Shown: positions 25,050 to 34,304 of the stretch, piece after piece
Numbering within the stretch: the stretch's first letter is position 1
Layout: the number at the start of each line of letters is the position of its first letter
Assembly (NCBI RefSeq): GCF_913777625.1
Contig: NZ_CAJYTI010000010.1
Span: 1-64,000, forward strand
Direction of reading: 5' to 3'
Length of the DNA: 64,000 bases
Source of the DNA: an uncultured Sphingomonas sp.
Lineage (GTDB): Bacteria; Pseudomonadota; Alphaproteobacteria; Sphingomonadales; Sphingomonadaceae
Position numbers and translations under genes: made by a program
Notes under the pieces: model-generated
Seen by the model: only the letters and a program-made list of their open reading frames with translations
What the model was told of the DNA's origin: nothing
Databases searched by the model: none

Positions 25050-27389
25050 ATGCGCCTGATCGCCTGCTGTCTCCTGGCTTCCCTGACCGCCGGCACGGCG
25101 GCCGCGCAACAGCGGCCGACGATGACGGACGCCGATTATAGCCGCGCCGTGCACCAGCTGGCGCCCTGGACGGTGCCGCTGGTCGATCATGCGGTGCGCG
25201 CAGCGCATTGGGTCGACGCGCGGCGCTTCTGGTATGTCGATACCGATCACGGCGTGCCGACGATCATGCTGGTCGATGCGGCCAAGGGCAGCAAGGCACC
25301 CGCCTTCGATACCAAGGCGCTGCTGGCATCGCTCAACGCGGCGGGGTTCAGGGTGCAGGACGCGACGAAGCTGTACGTCGCCGATTTCGCGCCGGATTTC
25401 GCCAGCAACAGCGCGGTCCTCAATGTCGGCGGCAAGCGCTACACCTGCGCGATGGTCCAGCCTTATGGCTGCAAGGAATCGGCGACACCCAGCGCCGGGC
25501 ACATCGCCGGCTATCTGGCCCAGCAGGGCCCGGCCGATGCGGTGCTCTCGCCCGACGGCACCCGCGCGGCCTTTGTGCGCAACTGGAACCTGTGGGTGCG
25601 GGACATGCGCACCGGCGCGGAGCGGCAGCTGACCACCGACGGCGTCAAGGATTTCGGCTACGCGACGGACAATGCCGGCTGGAAGCATTCGGACCAGGCG
25701 ATCGTGATCTGGTCGCCGGACTCGAAGAAGCTGGCGACCTTCCAGCAGGACCAGCGCGCGGTGGCGGACTTTTCCACCACCACGACGCAGGTCGGCCATT
25801 CGAAGGTCGACACGTGGAAATACCCGTTCGTCGGCGACAAGGAGATCATCCAGATCCAGCGCGTCATCGTCGATGTCGACGCAGGCCAGGTCATCCGGCT
25901 GAAGATGCCGGCGGAACCGCACCGCTCGTCGCTGTGCGACGACGTGGTGTGCGGCGAGGGCCCGCAGGACATGCAATGGGCGAAGGATGCCAAGACGCTC
26001 GCCTTCGTGTCGACCTCGCGCGACCACAAGGTGGAGACGGTGCGCATCGCCGACGCGGCCAGCGGTGCGGTGCGCGACGTGTTTACCGAGACCGTGCCGA
26101 CCTGGTTCGACAGCGGCTATAACGACGAGGGGATCAACTGGCGCTATCTGTCCGAGCGCGGCGAGATCCTGTGGTGGTCGCAGCGCGACGACTGGGGCCA
26201 TTATTATCTCTACAACGCCGCCACCGGCAAGCTCGTGCGGCAGGTGACCCAGGGCCCGTGGAACGTCGACCATCCGGTCTATATCGACGAGCGCAGCGGC
26301 AAGATGCTGGTGGCGGGCGTCGGTCGGGAGCCGGGCACCGATCCCTATTACCGCAGCATCTATGCGGTCGATCTGAAGGGCGGGGCGCCGAAGCTGCTGA
26401 CCCCCGAAAAGCAGGACCATATCGCGATCCCCTCAAGCGATGGGCGCTACTTCGTCGACATCTACTCGACCCCGCAAGCGCCGCAGACCGCGGTGCTGCG
26501 CCGCGCCGACGGATCGGTCGTCCAGCAGTTGGCGAAGGGCGACGCGACGCGGCTGCAGGCGGCGGGTTGGCAGGCGCCGGAGAGCATCGCCGTCCAGTGC
26601 AGCGACGGCAAGACGCTGTGCCACGGCTTGTTGTTCAAGCCGGCGGGGCTCGATCCGCAGCGCAAATATCCGGTGATCGACTATGTCTATCCGGGCCCGT
26701 TCATGGGGACGATCCCCTCGCGGCAGTTCGCCGCGGCGCAGGGCGATGCGGGCGCGCTGGCGCAGCTGGGCTTCGCCGTGGTCGAGATCGACGCGCTGGG
26801 CACGCCGCGCCGCTCCAAGACCTTCCAGGACTATTATTACCGCGACATGGGCAAGCAGGCCGTGCCCGACCAGAAGAGCGGCATCGAGGATCTGGGCAAG
26901 CGCTACGCCTGGCTCGACCTCGACCGGGTCGGCATCTGGGGCCATTCGGGCGGCGGCAATGCCACCGCGACCGCGATGTTCCTCTATCCGGACTTCTTCA
27001 AGGTCGGGATCGCCGAGAGCGGCAACCACGACAACCGCAACTATGAGGACGACTTCTACGAGAAGTATCTCGGCCTGCTCGAGCGCCAAGGCGACAAGAG
27101 CAACTACGACCTGCAGGCGAACCAGGACCTCGCCAAGAACCTGAAGGGCAAGCTGCTGCTCGCGCACGGCATGCTCGACGACAATGTGCCGGTGTCGTCG
27201 ACGCTGCTGGTGGTCGATGCGCTGGAGAAGGCGAACAAGGATTTCGACCTCGTCCTCTTCCCGCGCGCGCACCACGGCTATGGCGACCAGTCCTTCTACA
27301 TGATGCGGCGCCGCTGGGATTATTTCGTCGAGAATCTGATGGGGGCGACGCCGCCCAAGGAATACCGGATCGAGCGCGCGGCCAACTGA
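25050..27389 (+). CDS. Secreted S9-family peptidase, dipeptidyl-peptidase IV-like
   Basis: This 779-residue prolyl oligopeptidase-family enzyme is exported by a signal peptide (cleavage after TAAAQ). The DPP IV N-terminal beta-propeller spans about residues 100-480 and the catalytic alpha/beta hydrolase domain about 520-779. The predicted triad is Ser633 (in WGHSGGGNATA), Asp710 (HGMLDDNVP) and His742 (AHHGYG), spacing almost as in known DPP IV. The elbow reads GHSGGG instead of the usual GWSYGG. It is a single gene; likely role is periplasmic removal of X-Pro dipeptides from peptides. Confidence 0.92.
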   Translation: MRLIACCLLASLTAGTAAAQQRPTMTDADYSRAVHQLAPWTVPLVDHAVRAAHWVDARRFWYVDTDHGVPTIMLVDAAKGSKAPAFDTKALLASLNAAGFRVQDATKLYVADFAPDFASNSAVLNVGGKRYTCAMVQPYGCKESATPSAGHIAGYLAQQGPADAVLSPDGTRAAFVRNWNLWVRDMRTGAERQLTTDGVKDFGYATDNAGWKHSDQAIVIWSPDSKKLATFQQDQRAVADFSTTTTQVGHSKVDTWKYPFVGDKEIIQIQRVIVDVDAGQVIRLKMPAEPHRSSLCDDVVCGEGPQDMQWAKDAKTLAFVSTSRDHKVETVRIADAASGAVRDVFTETVPTWFDSGYNDEGINWRYLSERGEILWWSQRDDWGHYYLYNAATGKLVRQVTQGPWNVDHPVYIDERSGKMLVAGVGREPGTDPYYRSIYAVDLKGGAPKLLTPEKQDHIAIPSSDGRYFVDIYSTPQAPQTAVLRRADGSVVQQLAKGDATRLQAAGWQAPESIAVQCSDGKTLCHGLLFKPAGLDPQRKYPVIDYVYPGPFMGTIPSRQFAAAQGDAGALAQLGFAVVEIDALGTPRRSKTFQDYYYRDMGKQAVPDQKSGIEDLGKRYAWLDLDRVGIWGHSGGGNATATAMFLYPDFFKVGIAESGNHDNRNYEDDFYEKYLGLLERQGDKSNYDLQANQDLAKNLKGKLLLAHGMLDDNVPVSSTLLVVDALEKANKDFDLVLFPRAHHGYGDQSFYMMRRRWDYFVENLMGATPPKEYRIERAAN

Positions 27390-27417
27390 AGCCTCGCCGG
27401 ATACCCGCTACCGTGGA

Positions 27418-27449
27418 TCCCGGACCGCGACACGCGTCGCGGTCCGGGA
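27418..27449. other. Perfect 14-bp palindrome after the peptidase gene
   Basis: TCCCGGACCGCGAC at 27418-27431 pairs perfectly with GTCGCGGTCCGGGA at 27436-27449 around an ACGC loop. There is no T-run, so it is not a classical terminator; it could be a Rho-assisted stop or a REP-type element. Confidence 0.6.
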
Positions 27450-27528
27450 CACGCCGTCGAAAACGGCATTTTGACGCCGCCGCGCTTCCTCCTATGCTGC
27501 ACCGCATCGCTTCCGGGGGGACTCCGCC

Positions 27529-28032
27529 ATGCAGTTCGATACGCCGCACCTCATCCAATATGGCATCACCGCGCTTGTCGTCGGGCTGATCCTCGCGCTG
27601 CGCATCCGGCGGATGTCGAAGGCTCGGCCGCTCACCCTCGAGCGATTGTGGATCGTGCCGACGCTCTATGCGGTGCTGGTCGGGGCGTTGCTCGTGCAGG
27701 GGCCGCCGAGCCTCGGCGGCTGGGGGCTGTGCGCCGCGGCCCTGGCGGTCGGCGCGGGGCTGGGATGGCAGCGGGGCAAGCTGATGCACCTCTCGGTCGA
27801 TCCCGCCACCCACCAGCTCAACCAGAAGGCGTCGTGGGGGGGGCTCCTGTTCATCGTCGTGCTGATCGCGGTGCGCATGGTCGGCAAGGCCGAGGGGTCG
27901 GCGCTGCACCTCAACGTGCTGCTGCTCACCCAGGCGTTCGGGGTGATGGCGCTGGGGCTGTTCAGCGCGATGCGGGTGGAAATGTACCTGCGGGGCAAGC
28001 GCCTGCTCGCCCAGGCGCGCGCCGCCGCATGA
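27529..28032 (+). CDS. CcdC/DUF1453-like integral membrane protein
   Basis: This 167-residue inner-membrane protein has about five transmembrane helices (near residues 8-24, 42-58, 62-78, 100-118, 125-147) and short charged loops ([17 protein letters not shown]). The layout and the [18 protein letters not shown] loop resemble the CcdC protein family (DUF1453), whose role is not settled. It overlaps the next gene (ATGA), implying coupled translation. Family call is moderate. Confidence 0.65.
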   Translation: MQFDTPHLIQYGITALVVGLILALRIRRMSKARPLTLERLWIVPTLYAVLVGALLVQGPPSLGGWGLCAAALAVGAGLGWQRGKLMHLSVDPATHQLNQKASWGGLLFIVVLIAVRMVGKAEGSALHLNVLLLTQAFGVMALGLFSAMRVEMYLRGKRLLAQARAAA

Positions 28033-28664
28033 GCGACGGGCGCGAGCGCAGCTGGCTGGCGCCGCCCGAAGGGGTGCGCCGCCACGCGCCGGCGACGCTG
28101 CGCAACCGCGCACCGATCGCCACGATCCTGGCGCAGCTGCTGCCCGAGGCCGGGCGGGTACTCGAAGTGGCGAGCGGCAGCGGCGAGCATTGCGCCTATT
28201 TCGCCGAGCATTTCCCCAAGCTCGAATGGCAGCCCAGCGATCCCGATCCGGATGCGCTCGCTTCGATCGCGGCGTGGTGCGACGGGCTGGGCAATGTCCG
28301 CCCGCCGGTGGCGCTGGATGCGGCGGCGGCAGCGGCCTGGCCGGTCGCCCATGCCGATGCGCTGCTTTGCGTCAACATGGTCCATATCAGCCCCTGGGCG
28401 GCGACGCTCGGGCTGATGGCCGGGGCGGGGCGGCTGCTGCCGCCGGGCGGGCCGCTGATCCTCTACGGCCCCTATCGCGAGGCGGGCGTGCCCACCGCAC
28501 CGTCCAATGAGGCATTCGACCAGTCGCTCCGTGCGCGCAATCCGGCCTGGGGGTTGCGGCTGCTGGACGAGGTGATCGCGGCCGCGGCGGCGCAGGGCCT
28601 GGTGTTCGAGCGGCGGGTGGCGATGCCCGCCAACAACCTCATAGTGGCGTTTCGGCGTAGCTAG
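28029..28664 (+). CDS. DUF938 family SAM-dependent methyltransferase-like protein
   Basis: This 211-residue cytoplasmic protein has a Rossmann-type SAM site, [21 protein letters not shown], about residue 43 ([11 protein letters not shown] is the key part), and the DUF938 hallmarks [14 protein letters not shown] and [17 protein letters not shown], with [20 protein letters not shown] near the middle-late part. The family is widespread but its substrate is unknown. The 3' end overlaps that of the convergent transporter gene by 26 bases. Confidence 0.85.
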   Translation: MSDGRERSWLAPPEGVRRHAPATLRNRAPIATILAQLLPEAGRVLEVASGSGEHCAYFAEHFPKLEWQPSDPDPDALASIAAWCDGLGNVRPPVALDAAAAAAWPVAHADALLCVNMVHISPWAATLGLMAGAGRLLPPGGPLILYGPYREAGVPTAPSNEAFDQSLRARNPAWGLRLLDEVIAAAAAQGLVFERRVAMPANNLIVAFRRS

Positions 28665-29583
28665 CCTGGCCGCGGGCCAGCTTCTGCTCGCGATAGACGA
28701 TGTAGAGGCCGCTGGCGATGATCACCGGCGCGCCGAGCCAGGTCGAGAAGGTCGGCAGCACGCCGAACAGCAGCCAGCCATAGAGCGTCGCCCAGAGCAG
28801 CCCCGAATAGTCCATCGGCACCACGGCCGAGACCGGCGCAAAGCGCATCGCGCCGGTCAGCGCCAGCTGGCCGACGCCGCCGACCAGCCCGGTGGCGATC
28901 AGGATCGCCCAGGTCTCGGCATCGTGCGGCTTGTAATGGAATGCATAGATCGCGCCGAGCACCGGCACCGACAGCAGCGAGAACCAGAACACCGTGGTCC
29001 CGGCGCTTTCGGTCTTGCCGATCTGGCGCAGCGTGATCGCGACGATGGCGACGAACAGCGCCGCCATCAGCCCGACGAACGCGCCGAAGATCGGGATGGT
29101 CTCCTGCCCGGGCTGGACGACGATCAGCACGCCGACAAAGCCCAGGATCACCGCGCCCCAGCGGTGCCAGCCGGTCGGCTCGCCGAGCAGCAGCGCGCCG
29201 AGCAGCGTTGCGAAGATGGGGACGGTGAACTGGAAGGTCTGCGCCTCGGCGAGCGGCAGCAGGATCACCGCGCCGAAGGTGAAGATCATGCCGGTCAGCC
29301 CCACTGCGGTGCGCCAGACATGCGCGCCGAACCGGGCGGTCTTGAGCGACTTCAGGCCCGGGCCCATCGCCACCCACAAGGTGACCAGCGGCACCGCCCA
29401 GAGCTGGCGATGGAACATCGTCTCGATCAGCGAGGCGCCGCGCAGCTCCGACATCTTGATGAGCGCCGACATGGTCGACATGCAGGCAATGGCGAAGAGG
29501 CGGAGCGCCAGGCCGGTGGCGATGCGATCGGGACGGGCGTCGGGCACAAGGCGACGGTTAGGGGCAGGGCAGGCGGGCGGCAA
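28639..29583 (-). CDS. EamA/DMT-family drug/metabolite transporter
   Basis: This inner-membrane protein of about 314 residues has ten predicted helices in two EamA repeats (first about 25-150, second about 165-305). Typical spots are [23 protein letters not shown] substrate-facing sequence after helix 1, [20 protein letters not shown] in repeat one and [19 protein letters not shown] in repeat two. The family exports metabolites or nucleotide sugars; here the substrate cannot be predicted. The ATG at 29583 has no good ribosome-binding site; a GTG at 29547 is an alternative. It is convergent with the DUF938 gene. Confidence 0.85.
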   Translation of the reverse strand: MPPACPAPNRRLVPDARPDRIATGLALRLFAIACMSTMSALIKMSELRGASLIETMFHRQLWAVPLVTLWVAMGPGLKSLKTARFGAHVWRTAVGLTGMIFTFGAVILLPLAEAQTFQFTVPIFATLLGALLLGEPTGWHRWGAVILGFVGVLIVVQPGQETIPIFGAFVGLMAALFVAIVAITLRQIGKTESAGTTVFWFSLLSVPVLGAIYAFHYKPHDAETWAILIATGLVGGVGQLALTGAMRFAPVSAVVPMDYSGLLWATLYGWLLFGVLPTFSTWLGAPVIIASGLYIVYREQKLARGQASYAETPL

Positions 29584-29806
29584 GTCGTTTTGTCGTTCCG
29601 GTGTCGGCGGTTATTCCGCGGTGCAGCAGTCGACGGTTGCCCGGCCGGGGAATATCCCGTAACCGTTCGCAAGAGCCACGGCCAAAGGCAAAGGACGCAC
29701 AAGAAACGCGATTTTCTGCTGCAACCTTTTCTTTCCCTATGGTTTGAAGCGGGCCGCGACGGGTGGCCGGGCTGCTTTGTTTCGCTAACCGGAGCCGATC
29801 CGACCG

Positions 29807-30622
29807 ATGCTTCACGTGATCCTGACGCGTTTCAACATCGCCAGCCCGGGACGCGAGGTGGCGATCCGCAACTCGCCGGGCTGGCTGGATCGCCGGTTCG
29901 GCCTGTTCGAGCAATTCTGCCTGCCGAGCATCGCGGGCCAGACCGAGCGCGACTTCCACTGGCTGATCTATTTCGACAAGGACACGCCCGCCGAGTTCCG
30001 CGAACGGATCGAGCGCGATCGCCAGATCTACAATTTCACCCCGCGCTACGTAGGGCTCTTCGACAAGGCGATGATCGCCGAGGACGTGCGCGCGCTGGCG
30101 GTGCCGGGCGAGCAGCTGATCGTCACCACCCGCCTCGACAATGACGATGCGCTGTCGAGCGATTTCGTCGCACGGGTGCAGGCTGCCGCGGTCGACGCCC
30201 CGACGCAGACGGTGCTGAACTTCCCCCAGGGCATCGCGATGCGGGGTGGCCGGCTGTATACCGCCAGCGATCACAGCAGTCCGTTCACCTCGCTGGTCGA
30301 GCGCGACCTGGCGGGCATCGAGACGATCTGGGCCAAGTCGCACCACGAGCTTGGCGAGAAATGGACGATCCGCCAGGTGCCGAGCAAGCCGCTGTGGCTG
30401 CAGGTGGTGCATGGCGAGAATGTGACCAACCGGATCAAGGGCAAGCTGGTCTCGGACGTCGAGATCATCGACTCGTTCAAGATCCGCGGCGACGTCGCGG
30501 CGAAGCCGGCCTCGGCGGGCACGGTGCTCTGGGACCATGTCGTACTGTCGCCGATCCGCCGGTTCCGCGAGGCCGGCATCCGGCTGATCAAGCCGATCGT
30601 GGTGCGGTTGCGCGATCGGTAA
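29807..30622 (+). CDS. Putative rhamnosyltransferase-family glycosyltransferase
   Basis: This 271-residue cytosolic glycosyltransferase matches the 'putative rhamnosyl transferase' type: it opens MLHVILTRFNIA, has LYDKDTP-like WLIYFDKDTPAEFRERIE, and holds the nucleotide-sugar aspartates in TTRLDNDDALSSDF (about residues 106-119). WLQVVHGENVTNR near residue 205 is family-like. It lies at the edge of the sphingan-type gene set, upstream of an oxygenase gene, and near the rml genes that make dTDP-rhamnose. From memory the S-88 cluster ends in unassigned genes of about this size (urf31), so an accessory role in side-chain addition is possible. The donor and acceptor are inferred only. Confidence 0.75.
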   Translation: MLHVILTRFNIASPGREVAIRNSPGWLDRRFGLFEQFCLPSIAGQTERDFHWLIYFDKDTPAEFRERIERDRQIYNFTPRYVGLFDKAMIAEDVRALAVPGEQLIVTTRLDNDDALSSDFVARVQAAAVDAPTQTVLNFPQGIAMRGGRLYTASDHSSPFTSLVERDLAGIETIWAKSHHELGEKWTIRQVPSKPLWLQVVHGENVTNRIKGKLVSDVEIIDSFKIRGDVAAKPASAGTVLWDHVVLSPIRRFREAGIRLIKPIVVRLRDR

Positions 30623-30705
30623 CGCGTCGTTTGCGGTGCAAGATGGTTTACGCGGTTGCGCGCGATCGCCTATGATCGCCGCAACCGGTTCTTCAGGGGA
30701 TTATC

Positions 30706-31581
30706 ATGTCGGTCGGTGCAGATACTTCGGACTTCTTCTTCTTCACGCGGGAGAAGCTGTATGCGCTCGCGGACGAATATCACGACCGCTTCCTGAACGC
30801 CGAGCCCTATGAGCATGTCGCGATCGACAATTTCCTGCCCGACGACGTGGCGCGGCGGCTCGCGGAGGCCTTCCCGAAGCTCGACGATATCAACTGGCGG
30901 CTGGAAGGGCCGGGGGACAGCGCGCACAGCGGCGATCGCAAGATCGAGAAGGTGACGACCTCGGACGAGGAGCAGTTCCCGCCGCTCGTCCGCCTGATGA
31001 TGATGCAGTTCCAGTCGGGGATCTTCTGCAACTTCCTCGACCGGCTGAGCGGCCACAAGCATCTGCTGCCGGATCCCAACCATTATGGTTGCGGCCTGCA
31101 CTCGACCGGCTCGGGCGGGCGACTGATGCTGCACATCGACGCCTCGCGTCACCCGAACAAGAAGCTAAGCCAGCAGATCAACTGCATCTATTACTGCACG
31201 CCGGACTGGCAGGCGGAGTGGGGCGGCGACCTCGAGCTGTGGGACGAGGACGCGACCAAGTGCGTTTCCAGCATCACGCCCAAGTTCAATCGCCTGGCGA
31301 TCTTCCGCGTCTCGGGCAAGTCGTGGCACGGCCAGCCCTTCCCGCTGAAGACGCCGCCGAACGTCCGCCGCAATTCGCTAGCGCTCTATTACTACAGCGC
31401 GGAGGAGGATACCGAGGGTCTCGGCTATTCGAACTTCGTGCGCTGGAAGGCGGTCTCGGAGCATGACAAGCGCACGCCGCTGCACCGGGTGAAAGGCCTG
31501 ATCCGCGACTATGCGCCGACCCCGGTGATCAACGGCCTCGCCAAATTCGCCCGCAAGACGGGGCTGAACTTCAAGCGCTGA
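30706..31581 (+). CDS. 2-oxoglutarate/Fe(II)-dependent oxygenase
   Basis: This 291-residue enzyme has a jelly-roll Fe(II)/2OG oxygenase fold. The iron ligands are His143 and Asp145 (MLHIDASRHP) and His208 (KSWHGQPFPL); the 2OG-binding arginine is in NVRRNSLALYYY (Arg221/222). Before this lie a DNFLPDDVARRLAEAFP segment as in prolyl-hydroxylase-like proteins. It overlaps the DUF1289 gene by one base and follows the rhamnosyltransferase-like gene, on the edge of the rml genes. It may hydroxylate a sugar residue, lipid or protein linked to the polysaccharide; from memory it may equal urf34 of the S-88 cluster. Fold sure, substrate unknown. Confidence 0.88.
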   Translation: MSVGADTSDFFFFTREKLYALADEYHDRFLNAEPYEHVAIDNFLPDDVARRLAEAFPKLDDINWRLEGPGDSAHSGDRKIEKVTTSDEEQFPPLVRLMMMQFQSGIFCNFLDRLSGHKHLLPDPNHYGCGLHSTGSGGRLMLHIDASRHPNKKLSQQINCIYYCTPDWQAEWGGDLELWDEDATKCVSSITPKFNRLAIFRVSGKSWHGQPFPLKTPPNVRRNSLALYYYSAEEDTEGLGYSNFVRWKAVSEHDKRTPLHRVKGLIRDYAPTPVINGLAKFARKTGLNFKR

Positions 31582-31787
31582 TGGGGCTGTTCTCGCGCTT
31601 TGCCGCCGCGCCGCCGGAATCGCCCTGTCGCAAGGTCTGCCGCCTCGACATGGAGATCCGGCTGTGCCTGGGATGCTGGCGGACGCCGAAGGAAATCGCC
31701 GGCTGGAGCGAGCTGAGCACCAAGGAAAAGCGCGCGGTGCTCGCGGCATTGCCGGCACGCGAACGGGAGCATGGCGGGGGGCGCTGA
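31581..31787 (+). CDS. DUF1289 small cysteine-motif protein
   Basis: This 68-residue protein has the DUF1289 signature SPCRKVCRLDMEIRLCLGCWRT (cysteines in PCRKVC and LCLGCWRT) followed by KEIAGWSELSTKEKR. The four cysteines probably bind a metal such as iron-sulfur or zinc. The start lies in the oxygenase stop codon (TGATG), so the two are made together. The function of the family is unknown. Confidence 0.87.
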   Translation: MGLFSRFAAAPPESPCRKVCRLDMEIRLCLGCWRTPKEIAGWSELSTKEKRAVLAALPAREREHGGGR

Positions 31788-31796
31788 GGCCCCCCG
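31775..31796. terminator. Convergent hairpin between DUF1289 gene and rmlD
   Basis: CGGGGGGC at 31775-31782 pairs with GCCCCCCG at 31789-31796 around a six-base loop; it overlaps the stop codon of the DUF1289 gene. A second alternative pairing, GAACGGG with CCCGTTC (31761-31767 and 31793-31799), is possible. No strong T-run follows on either strand. Confidence 0.5.
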
Positions 31797-31803
31797 TTCC
31801 GTA

Positions 31804-32670
31804 TCAGCCGAGCAGGCGATCCAGCACGACGTTCAGCGAATCCTGCCAGGCCGGGGCGCGGTAGCCAAAGGTCTCGGCGAAGCGGGTGCAGTCCAGCCGC
31901 GAATTGGCCGGGCGCTTGGCCGGGGTCGGATAGTCCGAGCTGGGGATGCCCGTCACCGTCGCCGAGGGGCCGCCGCGCTTGGCGCTCTCGGCGAAGATCG
32001 CCCGGGCGAACTCGGCCCAGTTGGTCTCGCCGGTGCCCGCGAAGTGGTAGAGGCCGCTGGTCGCGCCATGCTGCTGCCAGTGCCCGGCCACCGTCAGGAT
32101 CGCGGTGGCGATGTCGAGCGCGGAGCTCGGGCAGCCCCACTGATCCTCGACCACGTTCAGCGCGTCGCGGGTCTCGGCGAGGCGCAGCATCGTCTTTACG
32201 AAGTTGTTGCCGAACGGGCTGTAGACCCAGGCCAGCCGGATCACGGCGTTAGTCGCACCCGAGGCCTGTACCGCCTGCTCGCCGGCCAGCTTGGTGGCGC
32301 CATAGACGCCGAGCGGGCCGGTGGGGTCGTCCTCGCGCCAGGGGCGGTCGAGGCTGCCGTCGAAGACATAGTCGGTCGACAGATGGATGATCGGCGCACC
32401 GATCTTCGCGCCCGCGCGCGCGAGCACGCCGGGGCCGTCGCCGTTGATCGCCATGGCGAGCTCGGGTTCGCTCTCGGACTTGTCCACGGCCGTATAGGCT
32501 GCGGCCGACACGATCAGCTCGGGCTGGATCTTCGCCACCGCGGCCTCGATCGTCTCCGGCTTGGAAAGATCGAACTCGGGATAGCTGGTGAAGATCAGCT
32601 CGTGGCCCTGCGCCTGTTCGCCCAGCGACTGGGCGACCTGGCCGTCATGCCCGGTGACGAGGATACGCAT
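31804..32670 (-). CDS. rmlD: dTDP-4-dehydrorhamnose reductase
   Basis: RmlD performs the last step of dTDP-L-rhamnose synthesis. The 288-residue SDR has TGHDGQVAQSLG for NADPH binding, the catalytic YGATKLAGEQ (Tyr-Lys pair), and HLSTDYVFDGSL. The ATG at 32670 shares a base with the rmlB stop, and the gene is last in a rmlA-rmlC-rmlB-rmlD operon, which supplies the rhamnose donor for the sphingan backbone. Confidence 0.97.
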   Translation of the reverse strand: MRILVTGHDGQVAQSLGEQAQGHELIFTSYPEFDLSKPETIEAAVAKIQPELIVSAAAYTAVDKSESEPELAMAINGDGPGVLARAGAKIGAPIIHLSTDYVFDGSLDRPWREDDPTGPLGVYGATKLAGEQAVQASGATNAVIRLAWVYSPFGNNFVKTMLRLAETRDALNVVEDQWGCPSSALDIATAILTVAGHWQQHGATSGLYHFAGTGETNWAEFARAIFAESAKRGGPSATVTGIPSSDYPTPAKRPANSRLDCTRFAETFGYRAPAWQDSLNVVLDRLLG

Positions 32671-33734
32671 CAGGCGGTCTGCCCGAGGCGTTCGCCGGCA
32701 TATTTGCCGGAGCGGATGGGCCCCCACCACCATTCATTCTCGAGATACCAGTCGATCGTCGCGGCGATGCCGGTGTCGAAATTCTCCTCGGCCTTCCAGC
32801 CCAGTTCGGTCTCGAGCTTGGTCGCGTCGATCGCATAGCGGCGGTCATGGCCGGGGCGATCGGTGACGAAGGTGATCAGCTCGCGGCGCTTGCGGCCGTC
32901 CTTCAGCGGGATGCGCTGGTCGAGCAGGTCGCAGATCGTCTCGACGACCTGAAGGTTGGTCCGCTCGTTGCGGCCGCCGACATTGTAGCTCTGGCCGACC
33001 TTGCCGGTGGTGGCGATGGTCGCCAGCGCCTTGGCGTGATCGTCCACGTACAGCCAGTCGCGGATGTTCTCGCCCTTGCCATAGACCGGCAGCGGCTTGC
33101 CCTCGAGCGCGTTGAGGATGGTCAGCGGGATCAGCTTTTCGGGGAAGTGGAACGGCCCGTAATTGTTCGAGCAGTTCGACAGCACCACCGGCAGGCCATA
33201 GGTATGGCCCCAGGCGCGGACCAGATGGTCGCTCGCCGCCTTCGACGCCGAATAGGGCGAGGAGGGGTCATAGGGCGTCTCTTCGGTGAAGATGCCGCTG
33301 TCGAACGGCAGGTCGCCGAACACTTCGTCGGTGGAGATGTGGTGGAAGCGGAAGGCGTCGCGCTTCTCGCCTTCCAGCTCGCGCCAATATTGCAGCGCCG
33401 ACTGGAGCAGCTTGAACGTGCCGACGACATTGGTCTCGATGAACTCGCCCGGGCCGTCGATCGAGCGATCGACATGGCTCTCGGCGGCGAGGTGCATCAC
33501 CACATCGACCTGCTCTTCGCGGAGCAGCGGCAGGATCGTCGCGGTGTCGGCGATGTCGGCATGGACGAAGCGATAGTTGGGGGCGTTCTCGATCGCGGTC
33601 AGCGACGCCGGGTTGCCGGCATAGGTGAGCTTGTCGAGATTGATGACGCGCGCGCCCTGTCGGACGAGATGGCGCACGACGGCCGAGCCGATGAAGCCGG
33701 CGCCGCCGGTGACGAGGAAGGTCTGCTGCTGCAT
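32670..33734 (-). CDS. rmlB: dTDP-glucose 4,6-dehydratase
   Basis: RmlB converts dTDP-glucose to dTDP-4-keto-6-deoxyglucose with bound NAD. The 354-residue protein shows [13 protein letters not shown] at the N-terminus, [21 protein letters not shown] and the catalytic [15 protein letters not shown] motif (tyrosine and lysine). It sits between rmlC and rmlD in the operon; the next start overlaps its stop by one base. Confidence 0.98.
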   Translation of the reverse strand: MQQQTFLVTGGAGFIGSAVVRHLVRQGARVINLDKLTYAGNPASLTAIENAPNYRFVHADIADTATILPLLREEQVDVVMHLAAESHVDRSIDGPGEFIETNVVGTFKLLQSALQYWRELEGEKRDAFRFHHISTDEVFGDLPFDSGIFTEETPYDPSSPYSASKAASDHLVRAWGHTYGLPVVLSNCSNNYGPFHFPEKLIPLTILNALEGKPLPVYGKGENIRDWLYVDDHAKALATIATTGKVGQSYNVGGRNERTNLQVVETICDLLDQRIPLKDGRKRRELITFVTDRPGHDRRYAIDATKLETELGWKAEENFDTGIAATIDWYLENEWWWGPIRSGKYAGERLGQTA

Positions 33735-33737
33735 GGA

Positions 33738-34304
33738 TCAGCCCTGGTAGAAGAAGGGGGTGTTGAACTCGGCGAACGGCGTGGCGACCGCGTCCTTCTC
33801 GGACAGCACCGGCTCGACGCCGATGTCCGGCCAGGTGATGCCAAGATCGGGATCGTCCCAGCGGATCGCCATTTCCGAATCCTTCGAATATTTGGCGCTG
33901 ACCTTGTAGAGGATCTCGCAATCCGGAACGAGCGTCATGAAGCCGTGCGCATAGCCGGCGGGCACCAGCAGCTGGTTCCACTTCTCCGCCGAGAGCTCGA
34001 CGCCGACCCATTTGCCATAGGTGGGCGAGCCGCGGCGGATGTCGACCGCGACGTCATAGATCGCGCCGCGCAGCACGCGGACCAGCTTCGCCTGCGCGAA
34101 GGGCGGGGCCTGGAGATGCAGGCCGCGGATCGTGCCGGGCTGGGCGGAAAAGCTCTGATTGTCCTGCACCCAGCGCGCCTCGACGCCTTCGGCATCGAGC
34201 GTGGACTGCTTGAACACCTCGGAGAAGAAGCCCCGATGGTCGCCATATTTGGGCGGCGTGAACTCGATGACGCCGGACAATTCGTGGTGATGAACCTGGG
34301 TCAT
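33738..34304 (-). CDS. rmlC: dTDP-4-dehydrorhamnose 3,5-epimerase
   Basis: RmlC epimerises the 3 and 5 carbons of the dTDP-4-keto sugar. The 188-residue cupin-fold protein has the [13 protein letters not shown] start, the catalytic histidine in [15 protein letters not shown], and the [19 protein letters not shown] stretch (YAHGF is the key motif). It overlaps the end of rmlA by four bases and precedes rmlB by three bases. Confidence 0.97.
   Translation of the reverse strand: MTQVHHHELSGVIEFTPPKYGDHRGFFSEVFKQSTLDAEGVEARWVQDNQSFSAQPGTIRGLHLQAPPFAQAKLVRVLRGAIYDVAVDIRRGSPTYGKWVGVELSAEKWNQLLVPAGYAHGFMTLVPDCEILYKVSAKYSKDSEMAIRWDDPDLGITWPDIGVEPVLSEKDAVATPFAEFNTPFFYQG

Noticed and set aside
27418..27449. 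Terminator of the DPP IV-like gene
   Set aside because: A perfect 14-bp stem is there but no T-run follows, so it is listed only as a palindrome.
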